Shown piece after piece: positions 13,701-27,800 of a DNA stretch of 64,000 bases; the first letter of the stretch is position 1; each line of letters starts with the position of its first letter. The notes under the pieces are model-generated. The model was given only the letters and a program-made list of their open reading frames with translations. It made no database searches and had not been told where the DNA came from. The stretch is taken from positions 209,001 through 273,000 of the forward strand of contig JAFEUB010000813.1 of the NCBI GenBank assembly GCA_024529925.1, given 5' to 3'. Source of the stretch: Ophthalmolycus amberensis. Taxonomy: Eukaryota > Chordata > Actinopteri > Perciformes > Zoarcidae. A program made the translations under genes and the position numbers.

Positions 13701-15815
13701 ATGGCTGTTGTGCGCTACATCTGTAAATCACAAAAGGCCGGCACTCGTTTTCTTTTTGTTTTTTTTGCCACGCTTGACATACGCTTTGGCGTCACATGCA
13801 ATATGCTGAGATTCACTTAAAGTTTTATTTTCACTGCACAGTTCTGCTACTTTTGTTCTGAATCATTACTGCCCGGGATTCATTTGAGAATCCGGCAAGG
13901 ATGCGAGGCAAAAAACAGAAAAAGCGAAAGAGTGATTGAAGCTAAATTTGTTCTGACACTCTCATGCTGCAGTTATAAGCTTGCCAGAGAACAGACAGCG
14001 ACAATTCCATCAGAAATTGGGCGAGTTCAATTATGAATGCCCAACCTTGCAAATTAATCTTATTTTCAGGGCTCTGAACCAAAACGGAGCTGACAGAGTC
14101 GAGGTTGTCATAGTTACTGCATCCAAGAGGGCCCGTCCTTGTTTCGGTCACCTGAAGGGAGGAAAACAGAGGCACATAACAACACATACTGAGAAAGAAA
14201 ACACACTGATGGCATTAAATATAGAGAGAGTGAGAGATAAAGGACTAACTGTCATGCAGAATACAATTACCAACACCCTTTCCCTTCACTATCTCGACTT
14301 CAATTCTATTACTTAGACCTGACCTGAAAACTTTGTGAACTTGTGGGCTGGAAACCGAGTTGAGCTCAGGATCCCTGGAGTAAAGCATAATGAGTAAGGT
14401 GTGGTGTCATCTGTCAAATTCATCTCGACGTTGTGTTTCCCCATTACAATGCCCCCCTGACACTCATAACATGCTAAAATCTATTGTGATGCTAGAGTAA
14501 GCATGTCCTATTCAATTACATACACACCTGAGGATTCATGTAATTGCTCGGTGCAAACTTTTACATGAGGTATGCAATACTGTTACATGCACTACACACA
14601 GGCTGAAATGTGATGAGAGGATTGGCAACAAAAAAAAATATCATCTGTCAATTTGGGAACCATTATTGAATTGGTGGAGTACTCCACCAATTGCATTGCT
14701 CTTCTGTTACATTGTCAAACACACAATGTACAAAAAGTATTCAAATCAATGAAGCACAACCTGATACGTTTTCTTTTTTTATTTATTATACGTTTCATCT
14801 TCATGCCAAAGCATGGCGCCTACATTACCCACAATGCAAGTAACATCACTCGAGGCAATTTACCAGATTGTACAAGGCTCTCTCTGGAGCAACAAACTGC
14901 TTTACACAGAAAGGCTTTCATTTCATATCGTACCCCTCAAGACCTGTAAAGAAACTCTGATATACAAAAATTGGCCAAGTTCCACACGTGAAGCAGAAAA
15001 AGTTTGACTTCGGAGTGTATAATCATCATGATCCTGCGCATCAAGGCGCTGCATAGAGCAAGCACACTAGCGTTTCCTTTCACTCTGCCTCAAAGCCGCT
15101 CAACCTCAGGCTCATTCACGTGAACAGAGGAAGGAAAACAAGTCTTTTACAGAGGTCCCTTTCCCAATGTGCGTCTGTAGGAAAAGGTATTTTGGGGCTC
15201 AATGTAATCATTTAACTCGTTTAACTTATGTTCTTCTCTACATAGTAATGCCACTTAACCCAAATAACAATATTTTCCTAAATCGAACCCAAATGTCCGT
15301 GTTGCCTTAACCTAACCAAGTTGTTTCTCGTAAAGACGAAAGGTTTATTTTAAGACTGAATGCATGTAATGAGCGGATCAACACGCGTTGCTGGAGATTT
15401 TTCCGGAGAACGGACAAACAATTAGGAAAAAGAATATATCATACAACCGTTGTATGAGGATATGTTGAAATACTTGATCAATTAAGAATTTGACCCGATG
15501 GTGGCTTCATGAAAAGTCAGTGGATCACTAAAATGATTACAATTCATCCTGTGACACGGTCCTATACTTTTGCAGAAATTTCACTCAAAATGTGAACCTC
15601 ATGGTAGCACTAGATGAAAGGTCAAGGGATCATCAAAGTCAGTTGATTTCATCCTCTTGGGACCATAGATGTGTGTGCAATAATTCATGGCAATGCATTC
15701 AATAGTATTAATAATATATACTAGATATATATATAATTAATAATATATACTAGATATATATATAATTAATAATATATACTAGATATATATATAATTAATA
15801 ATATATAATTAATAA

Positions 15816-15863
<48 letters not shown>

Positions 15864-18800
15864 TATATACATATACACACACACAGTATATAATAGATAT
15901 TTTAGTCTGGACTAAAGTGGTGGACCAACCGAACACAGAGTTGCATAACAAATGCAGTTTGTAGTCCGATGTTGCAACATAAGAAAAACACTCCAGCTAA
16001 ACTATATTCCATGGTGGAGGATGGAGGATGAGATTAGGAGTCTCACAGCCTGAGGAAAGAAGCTGCTCTGATGTCTGGCGGTACGGTAGCTGATACTTCC
16101 GTATCGCTTGCCAGACGGCAGCAGGGTGAACAGGACGTGGCTGGGGTGGGTATTGTGTTTTAATATCCTTTCGACTCTCCGCAAGTGTTACTGGTGGTGT
16201 AAAGACTGCCAGAGCATGATTATAGGAGACTCTTTCTTTTTACTTGCTTTTTATTTTCTATATCAGCGGCACACAACCTCTGTCAAACATGTATGATGGG
16301 AGCTCACATGGTGAAACAAATGATTTTTGGCCATTTTGGTGTGCCTGTGGTGGAGCTGAAAACAGAACTACAATTGAAAGGGTTATTATTGTCAGTAGGT
16401 GGGACTACTTCAATCATGTCAAAGTCGCCCTTTTTTATTCTCTTTTGAAGAGTGCAGTTTGGACAATGGAAGCCTGCCAATGTCGTGAGGGAGAGAACAG
16501 TGTAGAGCAGGTTTCACCATACAAACTGATGTGTGGGACGTGTGAAGTCTCCATGTGAGAATATACGACACCCAAATTCAGCTATTGAGGGTTGGAGGAT
16601 ATTAAATAACTGAACGCATTTGGTTAACATGAGTTACTCTTGTCCAAGGAGCACTCTTGTATGAATCTAGGAAACGGTTCAGTCACATTAAGTGAAGCAC
16701 CAAACAAGTTGGCAGAAGTTGCTGGTTTGGCACTGAGAGTTATCTACCAGCCAGCCTAGATAGAGGATATAGCCACCCTATTTATCCATGCATCATTATG
16801 GCTTTTTTGTACATCTGACAATCTGTCACACAACAGCTATGTGTACATATTTGGCAATGAAAACATTTCCTGCTGGTTTAAGGATTCATACCACATCAGA
16901 CAGCTTCTATAAAACAGCACTGGAAAGAAGGTCTGGTCATGAGTGCTGTTCTGTCGCGAGTGTTGGAAGCACCAGCTTGAGGCAGAGAGGGGACCTCATT
17001 TTACACACCTATTCTGAGTCAGGTCAATTAACTCAGAACAGGTGCAACCATGTAGGAGTAGTTGAAGAAAAAAACAAAAGACATCAATTGACACACATGC
17101 AGACAACTCTGTCCACCCGCCTGTTCATTTGAAGAAAGACGTGTCCATGCAGAGGCCTGTGGACAGTTGCAACGAGTTGTCTGTGTGCAGGGATTGTCTG
17201 GATTGTGAAGAAGCCAGTGTTTGTCTGAATTGCCAGTAAACATCACTGTGTCCTCTTGTCTGTGCTGCAGAGTTGAGTTGAAAAACGTTGCAATTTGCTT
17301 GGTAAATTCATGAAATCAGCACCTGTAATTACTTTTACCACCCAGTGTTGAAAACAAAATAGGAGCAAAACGTTCAGCATTGATTGAGAAATGCTAATGT
17401 AATATTTTGGTGAACAAGAACTAAATGACAGCAACATTTCTGTGTAGGATTGTTTGCTTGTATTTACTTATTAAACAAGCAGAATGAACCTGTCTTCTTC
17501 CTCTTGTTATTTAAAGAACCTTATGTGTGCCAAGAGGAAATGATTCTCTGTAAGAAATTACCCTTTTGAAGCTGTTCAGGCAGATAACTGCTCCACTCGA
17601 GCTGAATGTGTTTCTTTATATTACCAGTTGGGTGATCTATTAAAGCTGATGGCTCATTCTTTGCTGGCTAAAAAACCCGCAAAGAAAGCATGACAAAAAT
17701 ACAACTATTTTTATGGAGACTGCTTCAATTTTCTACAGCCATTAGGCTACACTCTGCTGTCAATATGAATCAGAGGCTAATGCATTAAGATACATGGGTG
17801 AAAAAGGGCTTTTAACACAGTAAGTGGGTGCAAGCATAGCAGACATATTATACTAATGGTATTCCTCTTGAACATTGAATAGGCTGACCGCGTAGCCAAA
17901 CGCAGTCTGTGTAGTCACCATAAGTTGTACTGGATAAGAAGGCAGTATTTTTAACACCAGGTTCATTTAAAGGTCCCTGTGGTAAGATAGTGGTTTTGAA
18001 ATGGTCTAGGTTGTGTTTTAAATGAGTTCATGGGGTTCATGTTCTTCAAACTCACCCACTGATCTAACAGCACCATCAATCCATACTTCAGGGGCTTCTT
18101 TCTAAGTACTTGTGTGTGTCATGGTTTTCATGCAGGCTAGCCTGCTCACTATAGAGCATGAGTGCACCGAAATCATTCAACTTCATATCAGACCATGAAA
18201 ATATTCGAAGAAGAGACTCTCTTATGGGGTACACTTTTTTTAGAGCTGCTGCTATAGGTTTTATTTCACCCAGGTGTAACCAGGTGAGCTATTTTCTTTG
18301 AACAACTGACACGAATTGCTAAAAAACAGATCAAAAAACAGCAAATATCTGAGATCATTCATGTCAAAAAATGCAAAAATATTAACACTAAGAGCAAAGG
18401 CCAACATGCACACACGAAAAATGCAAAAAACAGTCAGGTGCAGACCCTGACAATTGCCCCAAGTTTGGATAGTAAGCTAAATGAAGTCGTGAATAAGCTG
18501 TCTTAACACAAAGGTCAAAGAGACATACAGCATGAATACAACAGAAAGTAATTGGCAAAAACATGTAGGTGTGAAAGACAACACCCTCTGGGATAGGCAT
18601 TACAATATCTTACAAGTTCACTTTTGCCCCGCGTCTTGAAAGATGCAACTATATAAAGGCTCAAAGACATAACACCATGTTTGTGCTGAAAACACAGACA
18701 CACACACAAACATCACAGCGGAATCTATCCTCTCCTTCTCAGCTAATAGTTAGATTGTTCACAATCGCAGCTCAATTATCCTCGACAAAAGACTGATTTG

Positions 18801-21800
18801 GAGCGTGCGTATATTCAGGCTCCACGAGCAGCAAAGATAAACTGCCAACCGGAAGGGAAATCCATCTCCTTCGCTGTCACTTGCGAATTATTACCAAACA
18901 CCATGACGGTGTCTTCTTTTGATATTTTTCCAAAGGTCCAATACAAGTAACAACATCTCCTTGCCAGATTAAGGACAGCAACTGTGGTATTCAGCCAGGA
19001 GGAGAAGGAAGACTTCTACTGCAGTGGGCAAAAAAAGTTGTCTTGCTCTTGACATCTACAAGGTCAATGAGGAAACTAAATTCAGAGACACGCAAGGATG
19101 AATAAAAGCCGGGGACGCTATGCACTTTTTTTTTTATTTTTTTTTTACACTTTCAGTCTCCGACTTAACTAGAATAACTGCCTCTTGGTATGCCTTTGGC
19201 AATCATTTATTTTACAGTTTCCGTCAATGTCTGCCGAAAATTTCATTACCTTTATCCTATTAGATAATTGTGACAAATTGTCATACTTTAAACCACAGAA
19301 AAATCATGAGATTATGCCTGTGTGTGCGACCGTGAGTGTGCATCTCTGTGTCTGTCCACAACTAATCTCCACTAATCTCCAGCAAACTGCATAAGGTTTA
19401 GGGTTGCCAATTATACATGCATGCTCACGGACCTCCCGTGGTTGTGGCGACTCACGCTTTCCGAAAACACGTTTTATGGCCTGTTTTATACCGTCATTGT
19501 TTGCTTCTTACTACAAACTCACTATTCATACCCGGTTGGAAGGGGCTGCAAGTGATAACACAGCGGAGTGCATCTCCGTCTGCTACTCTGTTGCGGTGTA
19601 TTTGATTAACCGCTAACGGCTAACTGGACTACAAATACACACACTGATGTACAGACTGACTTTGTTTTGGACTTTGTGTTTGGCTGACCTTTTAACAGCG
19701 AATGGAGCTACCCGCTTACGGATATAGCCGCTGCTATTAGACAGCTTGTTTGAGTTTAATTTGGTCTTTGGCACAATTGTATGACGTGTCTTATGTGACA
19801 ACTCTGAGCTAATTGTCTTTTTCAGAGTTTTAATGTTTTGAAAAGATTGTTTTTACGACGCATTACAGCGCATTGTTGTCGAGAAGGGAGAATAGTGCAC
19901 TTTTGTAGTTCACACATGAATTCTTGAGTGTGTTTGTGAGGCCACAGTGACCTTTGATCATCAAATTCAAATGACTTCATTCTTCAGTCCAAGTTTGATG
20001 AAATTTGCTCATGGGATGGACATGAGGTTAAAGTGACCTTGACCTTTGACTTAAGTCAGTTCATCGTTAAGTTTGGTGGGCGATTCTCATCCAGGCGTTC
20101 CTGAGAATGGGCCGAACGGACGGACGGACGGACAACTTGAAAACTTAACGCCTCCGGCCACGACTGTCATCTCTGCAGAAGCTTGAAAATACTTAACAGA
20201 GCTACTGATTTGAAATTTACAATTACTTGAATGCTGTCTTCTGAATACAACAATATCATCATTTCAGGCAGGAAGGGCAGAGGGAGCGATGTGGTAGAGG
20301 GAGAGTAAGTGACTTCAATTCTTCTTTTTTATTATTGATGCGTTAACACAATTAATTAAAATCCGAGCAGCCTCCGTAGGGAGCCACAGATTAATTTCTA
20401 ACACAGACATGTCCAAACTTAAAGGGGAAAATTGACCAAATGCAAATCTAAAGATGGCTTTCCATGCATAGCAATGAGACCATCTGCAAAAAGAACCCAG
20501 TGGAGCAGAGCATGTGTGCACAGTCAGCCTTCTCTATTAGAAATCGACCCCAAAAATAAAAAATCCTTTTTGTATATTTCACTACTTTCAAGACCCCACG
20601 GGGCTTTTTTGGGGGCTTTTTTTTTGCGCTAAAAGCAAGAAAACATACAAGTGATTCCAACAATATGGTATGCAAATGATATGGATCAGGTGGTGGGGGA
20701 ATTATTAATGTGCCATAATTGAGTACAAGATAATTGTGCTGACTGTGTTGGAATAACTAACTGCTGCATTTAATGGAACATTTAATTGCACTTAAAGGCT
20801 TTCCTAGAATAAGCAGTTTGCGATGCTTACACACGCTGTGGACGTGACTTGTTTATCTCATCACTATGCATTTTTTCACTATGCCCTCTCGGTTTGCCTT
20901 TTGATGTCTTCTCACTGTCTAAATGCTCCTTTCAGAATTAATTAATCCTGAAAATAGATCTTGTGTAACCTCTAGAGTCCTAAAATCTTTAGCTGATTCA
21001 AATAGTCTTTCGGGCTGACTTATATGGATGCAAATTAATTTTACCACGGTAAAAGGAGTGTGTTTTTTTTAATCACAATATGGACATAAAAATCATGACT
21101 GATCATAATGATGTTCAGCGCTGGAGCAACCGTGAATCATATTAAAACAGAAAGTTGTTTCCAAAAAAGCAAATGATCAATTTTAATGAATTCACAAAGC
21201 CTAATGCTCATTTCAGTTTTGCATTAGGGGAAAGCCATATTCCTCCTGTGATGTCTGTCTTCTCCAAATCACCATTGTTCACAGAATCCTTGAAGAAGCA
21301 AGCTTTTAAGCCGGTAATCTAAATAAATAAATAAAACTCCTATCAGATTAGTGCTAAGCTTTCCAATCTTCATATGGGCATATACAATACTGCCCCTCAG
21401 CAAGGAAAACGGAGAGCTAACGGCCAGCAAGTCAACTACAGATGGGTGACAAATGGGACAAATCAACATAAAGTATCTGAGGAGTTTGATCAGCCCGGAC
21501 TGTTGTAACAGCTACATTGCTCTTTGGTATAGATGCTTGGAGTCTCTGGAACTCTATCAGAGGAATGAATGCTATTCTCCCCAAAGATACTTTCTTATTT
21601 AGTGTTTTAGTGGAGAGCACGGTCTTATGGTGTGTTTACACCAAACGCAAAGCAAACTTTTCTATCGGCGCAATGACATACAAAGGCAATACAAAAACGT
21701 ACATTCAAATACTGTAGAAAATATGGGTATACAGGTAAGTTTATAGCCCATAAACATCCAACCATCCATCTAAAATGCATCTTAAATCTCATAACTGCTC

Positions 21801-24800
21801 AACTGAGGTGAGATCTGATGACTGTTAATGCCATAGCATATGAGATTTACCATTTCCATCAAACTATTCCCTGAGCCCTCATGAATAGAGGCATTATTTG
21901 TTACATTTCATAACTCACTTATTCAGGTTTTCCATTGTAATTGCTCACCAGTCTGTATATTCAAGCAGCAGGCAAACATTCCCAAGTCAGCCCTTTTTTT
22001 TTAGGTTCATATTACACTGTGCCGGTGAACATCTAGCTCTGCCTGCTGCCAGACACTCAGGGAAACACCGCTGCTTGGAAAGTTGACATAGTTCCACTCT
22101 CAGACAACACAGCGGCCCAGCTCACAAGTGTGGTGTCTCAGGAAGTGTCATTTTAACTATTGGAGCAGATGAGAGCCAGAGCCAGTATTTGGCATCTTAA
22201 GCTGGATTTAACTCTGCTCAGCTGCTAGCTTTACTGAGTTTCTGCAGCGGAGAGAGAGAGATATTGTCGGATACAGTGTTCCCACTAGAACACTCTCGAG
22301 TTCAAACATGCTTGATGTGGGAAACGACTACAGCAAATATAGAAAGCAGGATGATAAAAAACAAAACAAGAACACACAAAAAAGCACATGTTCAATAATT
22401 AATAAGAAATGTAAAATATATCAATAAAACTAATTTATTATCATTTTCTCCCAGACTAAGTAAGATATCACCATGATATAATGTCTGATTTCATTAAGAA
22501 GCTAGAACTGAATATTTATAGTTCATAAATTCAATAAAATGAACACGATGCAATGAAATGATGCTACAAGTTGGCAATTAAATTACCGGTATTATCTAAA
22601 CCAGATTATGCCTCGTCTTGCATAATGTATAGATGGATGAGAGGCTCCGTACTATTGGTGTGGACCCTTGGAAGGGCAGCACAGCGCTTAGCCTGTTAAC
22701 ATGGTTCAGTGATTCACATAGCTCTGAGGCACATCTATTATTTAAACATGTAAGGCTTTAATATTATTATAAGACCAGTTAGGTGAGAGCATTGATGGAG
22801 ATTCATCACTTCAACAAATCCCTCGTATGAATAATTCCACAAAAAACTGCATAAAATGTCACTTAGTGAGCTTGTGTTGTCAGATTGAGGAACAATGAGC
22901 TTTTAAATTGCGGCACTTTTTTTGCTTGCTGGAAAAAAGAAGAAGCACAAGACGGCATTAATGTTTCGTGAAAATCATGGTTCATTTCAGAATCGCCTCA
23001 TTCGCTGCACCTTCAAGAATTGTCGTTGGCTTAATCACCACGGCATAGTAGATATGCAAATCCACATTTGCATCTGAGATAAGTTTTTTTCTGCTGTATA
23101 TTCAGTCTTTTAGGATTTCCATGCCTGTTTTAAGACCACTTTGTTGCAGTGGCTTACACTAAAATGTCAACCAGCGAGGGATAAGCTTAGAAACTAAGCA
23201 AGAAAAAGCAGAAGAGGAAGAAAAAAACCATCAGAATAAGATTATTGTGTGCGTGTGAGAAAAAAAAACACTCAACGCCACAGGGGAGCAGAGGGGAACC
23301 TTTGGTGGAAGGAAGTGGAATTTAATACAGTATGTGGTGTTTTGTTCACTGAGACTCTCCAAGGGGAGCTACAGTAAGCGATGCGATTTTACAGGAAGTA
23401 CCAGTCACCTGAAACAAGGCCAAATGAGCTAATTCTGCATTTGACATCACTTCATTGAACCAGCTGCAGGTCGAAGAGAAATAGCCAAAATAAGTGAAAT
23501 TTGTGACATTGGAGGTCAGATATGAGACTAAACCAGGAGCTGTCATCCATCTACTTATACCACACACTTATCTGTGGCTTCTTCGCTCTACACATATCCA
23601 GGAAGGAAACCCAGAGATCCCGTTAAAGGTTAAATGGGTCGAAGACACGGTGAAAAGACAATAAGAAGGACATTTATGTTCCTTTCTGAATAATGAAGAA
23701 GCAAAAAAAAATTAAATCTGCCAGTAATGAATTATTCATCAACGCTTGTGATAACGGAGCGCTTCGTTTTGTTTTGTTTATCCTGCCATCAAAACTGCCC
23801 CGAACTCAGGGAGCCGTGTTCTCTGAAACCGTTCCTCAGCAGCCATTATCTGATCTCTGAAGCTCGACTCGTACTTGTGTTCTCTTCCACGCCAACAAAT
23901 GAAGTGTATCGCCGCACGGCTGTCCTGAACACTCGAGGCTCGCGCGGCAAATTGTGTCAAACGTCCCTCACCACTTCTCCTCCCAACTTTAGTTTAACGA
24001 ATCTTCAATACAGAGGAGCCTGGGCTGCAAATCAAAAGGTAAGCTCGTTGATTGATGCAGCATTTCCTGCGTAACTGCAGTAACCCGATCCTGGACTTAA
24101 AGGCCTGCTAAATAAGGCCCGCCTGTCCTCGTCTCATCTCTTCTGTGCAGTCGCACATGACACCTTAATTCATACCGCAAAACGTTTGACGAATGATTGA
24201 GGCTCTCAGAGGAAATTACTGAAATGGAGGGGCTGATTCATCACACTATGTAGCAGCAGAGACTTTTTTTTCTCCTCTCCTATCTTCTTTTTCTCAGTCT
24301 TTGATTATTTTCCAGTGCTGCTGCACCGAGTGCTCCAGGCCTTCAGGCCAGGCATTTCTACTATTTAGACTATATTATCTCTTGAAACCAGGGGACCAGT
24401 GCTCTTCTTAAAGGCAGCTTTGTTTTGGCATCCGTCTTCATTGGGTGAGGTAAAAACCCATGTTTCGGAAATTAAAGGCAGCTGAGGGTTGTGAATATTT
24501 TACATCAGTCACCTGAAAGTGCCTCACAAACAAATATACCCCAGAGGGCTCTTTCTCTATTCATCTCAATCAGAGGGGTTTTTAGCAGCACTTTGGTTCA
24601 GTGGAGGCTGCCAAATCAGCTCAACGTCCTTTTGCCAATTCACTTTAGAGAGTGTACAGTTTTATCTTTGACGGACTGTATAGAGAGGGGCATCAGTAAG
24701 GAGGAGTGGATGAAAAATGGGCTGCAGCTCAGAAAACGGCAAGCAACTTAGCTACACACTCAGAAAGAAGGAGATAGACCTGGATTTTCCTGCTTTTCCA

Positions 24801-27800
24801 ATGGAGTACTGTGTTAGAGCTCGGTACTCGCTAATGACTGCTTAATGAACTGTGTACAATCTTGGCATGTAAATTAGTAGAACACCGTGAGTCTCTCAGA
24901 ATATTAGGAACGTGGAAGGGTGGCCGGTTTTTCTTAGTGTCTTCAATCCAAGTTTCTATGTGCTTTGTTTACAACGTCGACCCTGTTTGCATGTTAGTGC
25001 ATGTGAGCGTGCCCCACTGGCTATAGCAAAGTGCCGCCGATCGTCCCTGCTCCAAACGGCAGATTCAGCTGATAACGCCCTCCCGACTGATAGTGTCGTC
25101 CGCGGTAAATGAGCCCCCACCGCTAGGTTCCGCATCAGGTTAACAGTGTTGACTATGTGAGCACTGTTGCTGTTGTTTGCACTGTTAGCACAATTAGCTA
25201 CAAGCTGCGGGGTCAGCCGTCGTTATATATTGAGAGTCGAGTAGAGGCGAAAGATATGCTCTGAATCTGAAAGTGATTTAAGTCACCAAGAAACAAATAC
25301 TCGCTCTATCACTAGTTCTGGACTTTCTAATGTGAGGCTGTCCTGTTTAGTTCTGTTTTTAGATTATTGTATGTGGCCGGTTGGTCAGAGAAAACATCAC
25401 CTGCAAGACGTAATGGATGTTTTCACTGGTTTCTGACATTTAGACTAAATGGTTGGTATAAAAAAAAAAAGAAAAGAAAAATGTTTAAAGCTTTACTCCC
25501 ACATAATCCACAACAATATTGTCACTGACAATGAAACAAAGTATTTTTTGAGATTCACGGTTTTCACTGGCGGATGGCAGATTGCAACAAATAATGCTAC
25601 TTGAAATCTGTAACTTTAAACCCGGGGATGACGCCTGAGTCAGATCGCTTTTATGTAAACACTGTTCAACTTAAAAACAATGAATGGGGTCTATTAGTCA
25701 GGTGTGTTTCCAGTGGTAGTTTTTTTTTTGTATCATTGGATGTACCACCCCCAGAGGCAGTGCAATCGCAGCATACAAAACAAACAGACTGAAGAAGCTG
25801 ACAGTGTCTCAGGTGTGTGTTTATGCATGTTGATATTATGCCGTGACGTTAATCTGTTGTTTACCACAAGCAGGTGTGAACACATAAAAGCCATTTGAGG
25901 AAAAGGATTCCTCAGAAAGCAAAGGGAATTCAGTCTCCAGTGCGAAGGGCAAACTCAGCCAATTCCATTAATTCAGCTTGATAACAACTGACAGAGTGAT
26001 GAATGAACACACCCTGAAGGTAGCAAGCGGTAAAAGATGCATGGTGATATTTACATCATAAGCATATCTTGATATGCACTAGCATGTCGTTCCATACAAG
26101 AGCATGTACACGGATGAAAGAGCGAAGAGGGAAGCAAACAGTACCGCTCGCTTCATCTCTTCTCTTGCTCGTATACTCTCCATTGCTCATTGAGTTTGCA
26201 AGCGTACATTTTTACCCCCGTGTCCTATCAAAGCGCTATGAAGTGCATACATTGCAAGGAATATCTTATATGCTGTGGGACACTGGTTTCCAAAGTACAT
26301 GAAGTGGCACCCATGGGTGCCCTAAGGAAAAGCCAACGGTGCTGCAAGATTCATTTCTTTCTTTTAAACAATGCTTCACCCCATCAAAAAGGACAGTGCA
26401 TTTTCTACAGGTTTATATTATTTATATATTACATTACCCTTATGCTGTAGCTCACTCACGGTTTCTGATTTTCATCGTAAAAAAACCATGTTTTACAGCA
26501 CACAATAATTCTAGTTGCACAGAAACTAAAACAGCAACAATTCAGAGCAAGCAATGGAAGCACTTGTCACTGGAAATATAGCTCTAAGAAATGCTGATAC
26601 GTCTCACACAGTCTCAGACAAATAGACCTGAGCTGAGCAAAGCAACTAAACTGGAAGCTACATGGTTAGTTGCACTCTTGTCTGTCCAGAACAAAGGGGG
26701 GTGTATTCCACAGAGGGATGATGGAAGGACAAAAACAAAAACATTGGACTTCAACACGAAAGACCACCCTTTGTTTCCAGTTTTCTGTAGAAAGTCAACA
26801 CTGGTTTATTTTTTATCATAATGACAATCATTCCTTTGACTTTATCAATTTGTTATTACTGAACAATGACAATGAAGCTATACCCTAACCTTAATGAAGT
26901 CGTTTTTAAATTAAATCTCAATATATCCCAAACCAAGTGAGTTTTCGGTCAGTTTTGGGAGGCAGTGACAAGCGACGCTGTGCTGTTGATAGTGAGCAGA
27001 TTCTTTCCAGAGGGCGTAGAGAAGCAGCATGCTCTATTTGTTTAATTCTGACAACCTGTTAGCGTGGCAAACACTGACGAATTTGGCATTGGTAAGTTCA
27101 TAAGACATCTTAAGACAAATCCCTATGTAGCCAACGAAGATATTTAGTGCTTCAAGTAAGCAGAGGTAAATGAAAAACAGAATTAATACATGTTGTCATG
27201 AGCTCTTACATTTGAACAGAAATTATTAATACTTGTTAGCCAATTAGGACAAATATGCTAAATTGAATGCATCATAAATATGAAGCACCCTGTTAGCGTA
27301 GCATTAAAACAAGGGGGAGGCAGTTTCCTGGTTTTAATAAAAAATGAAAAAAAAACTGTAAAACCACTGCGGACACATTTTGCCCAATGGCTTTCAGATC
27401 TAATGCACAGTCAATTTACTAAGTAGCAGAGATTTTCTTCCGAGAGGTTTTCTCTCGATAATTTTCCCTTTTAGCGCCGTGGAAATATTTATTTGGAGTT
27501 GGTTTTTGCTCCTTCAGTGACCCGAGGTAACCTATGAAACTATCACTACTGCCACTGGGTTTTTGGCTGGAACATTACGTGAGGTCTTAAAATGAATTCA
27601 CTTTGAAGGGTTCATTAATTAAAAATGGAAGTTCATCATTCCCTATAGAGGGTTTCAGTCTGCTTTATGTCCTTAAGATTATGTTTTATTGGTCTGCAGC
27701 ATGATGACATTCTGCATTATGAAGCAGGACAGGGTAGCCCATGGAGGGCCTGTTGATGGTTCGCCAACTGCATACAGTAATTGGTAGTAAGTGGTAAGTA

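Noticed and set aside
26306..26321. 16-bp palindrome GGCACCCATGGGTGCC
   Set aside because: Perfect but short; no flanking structure and no context linking it to a function.
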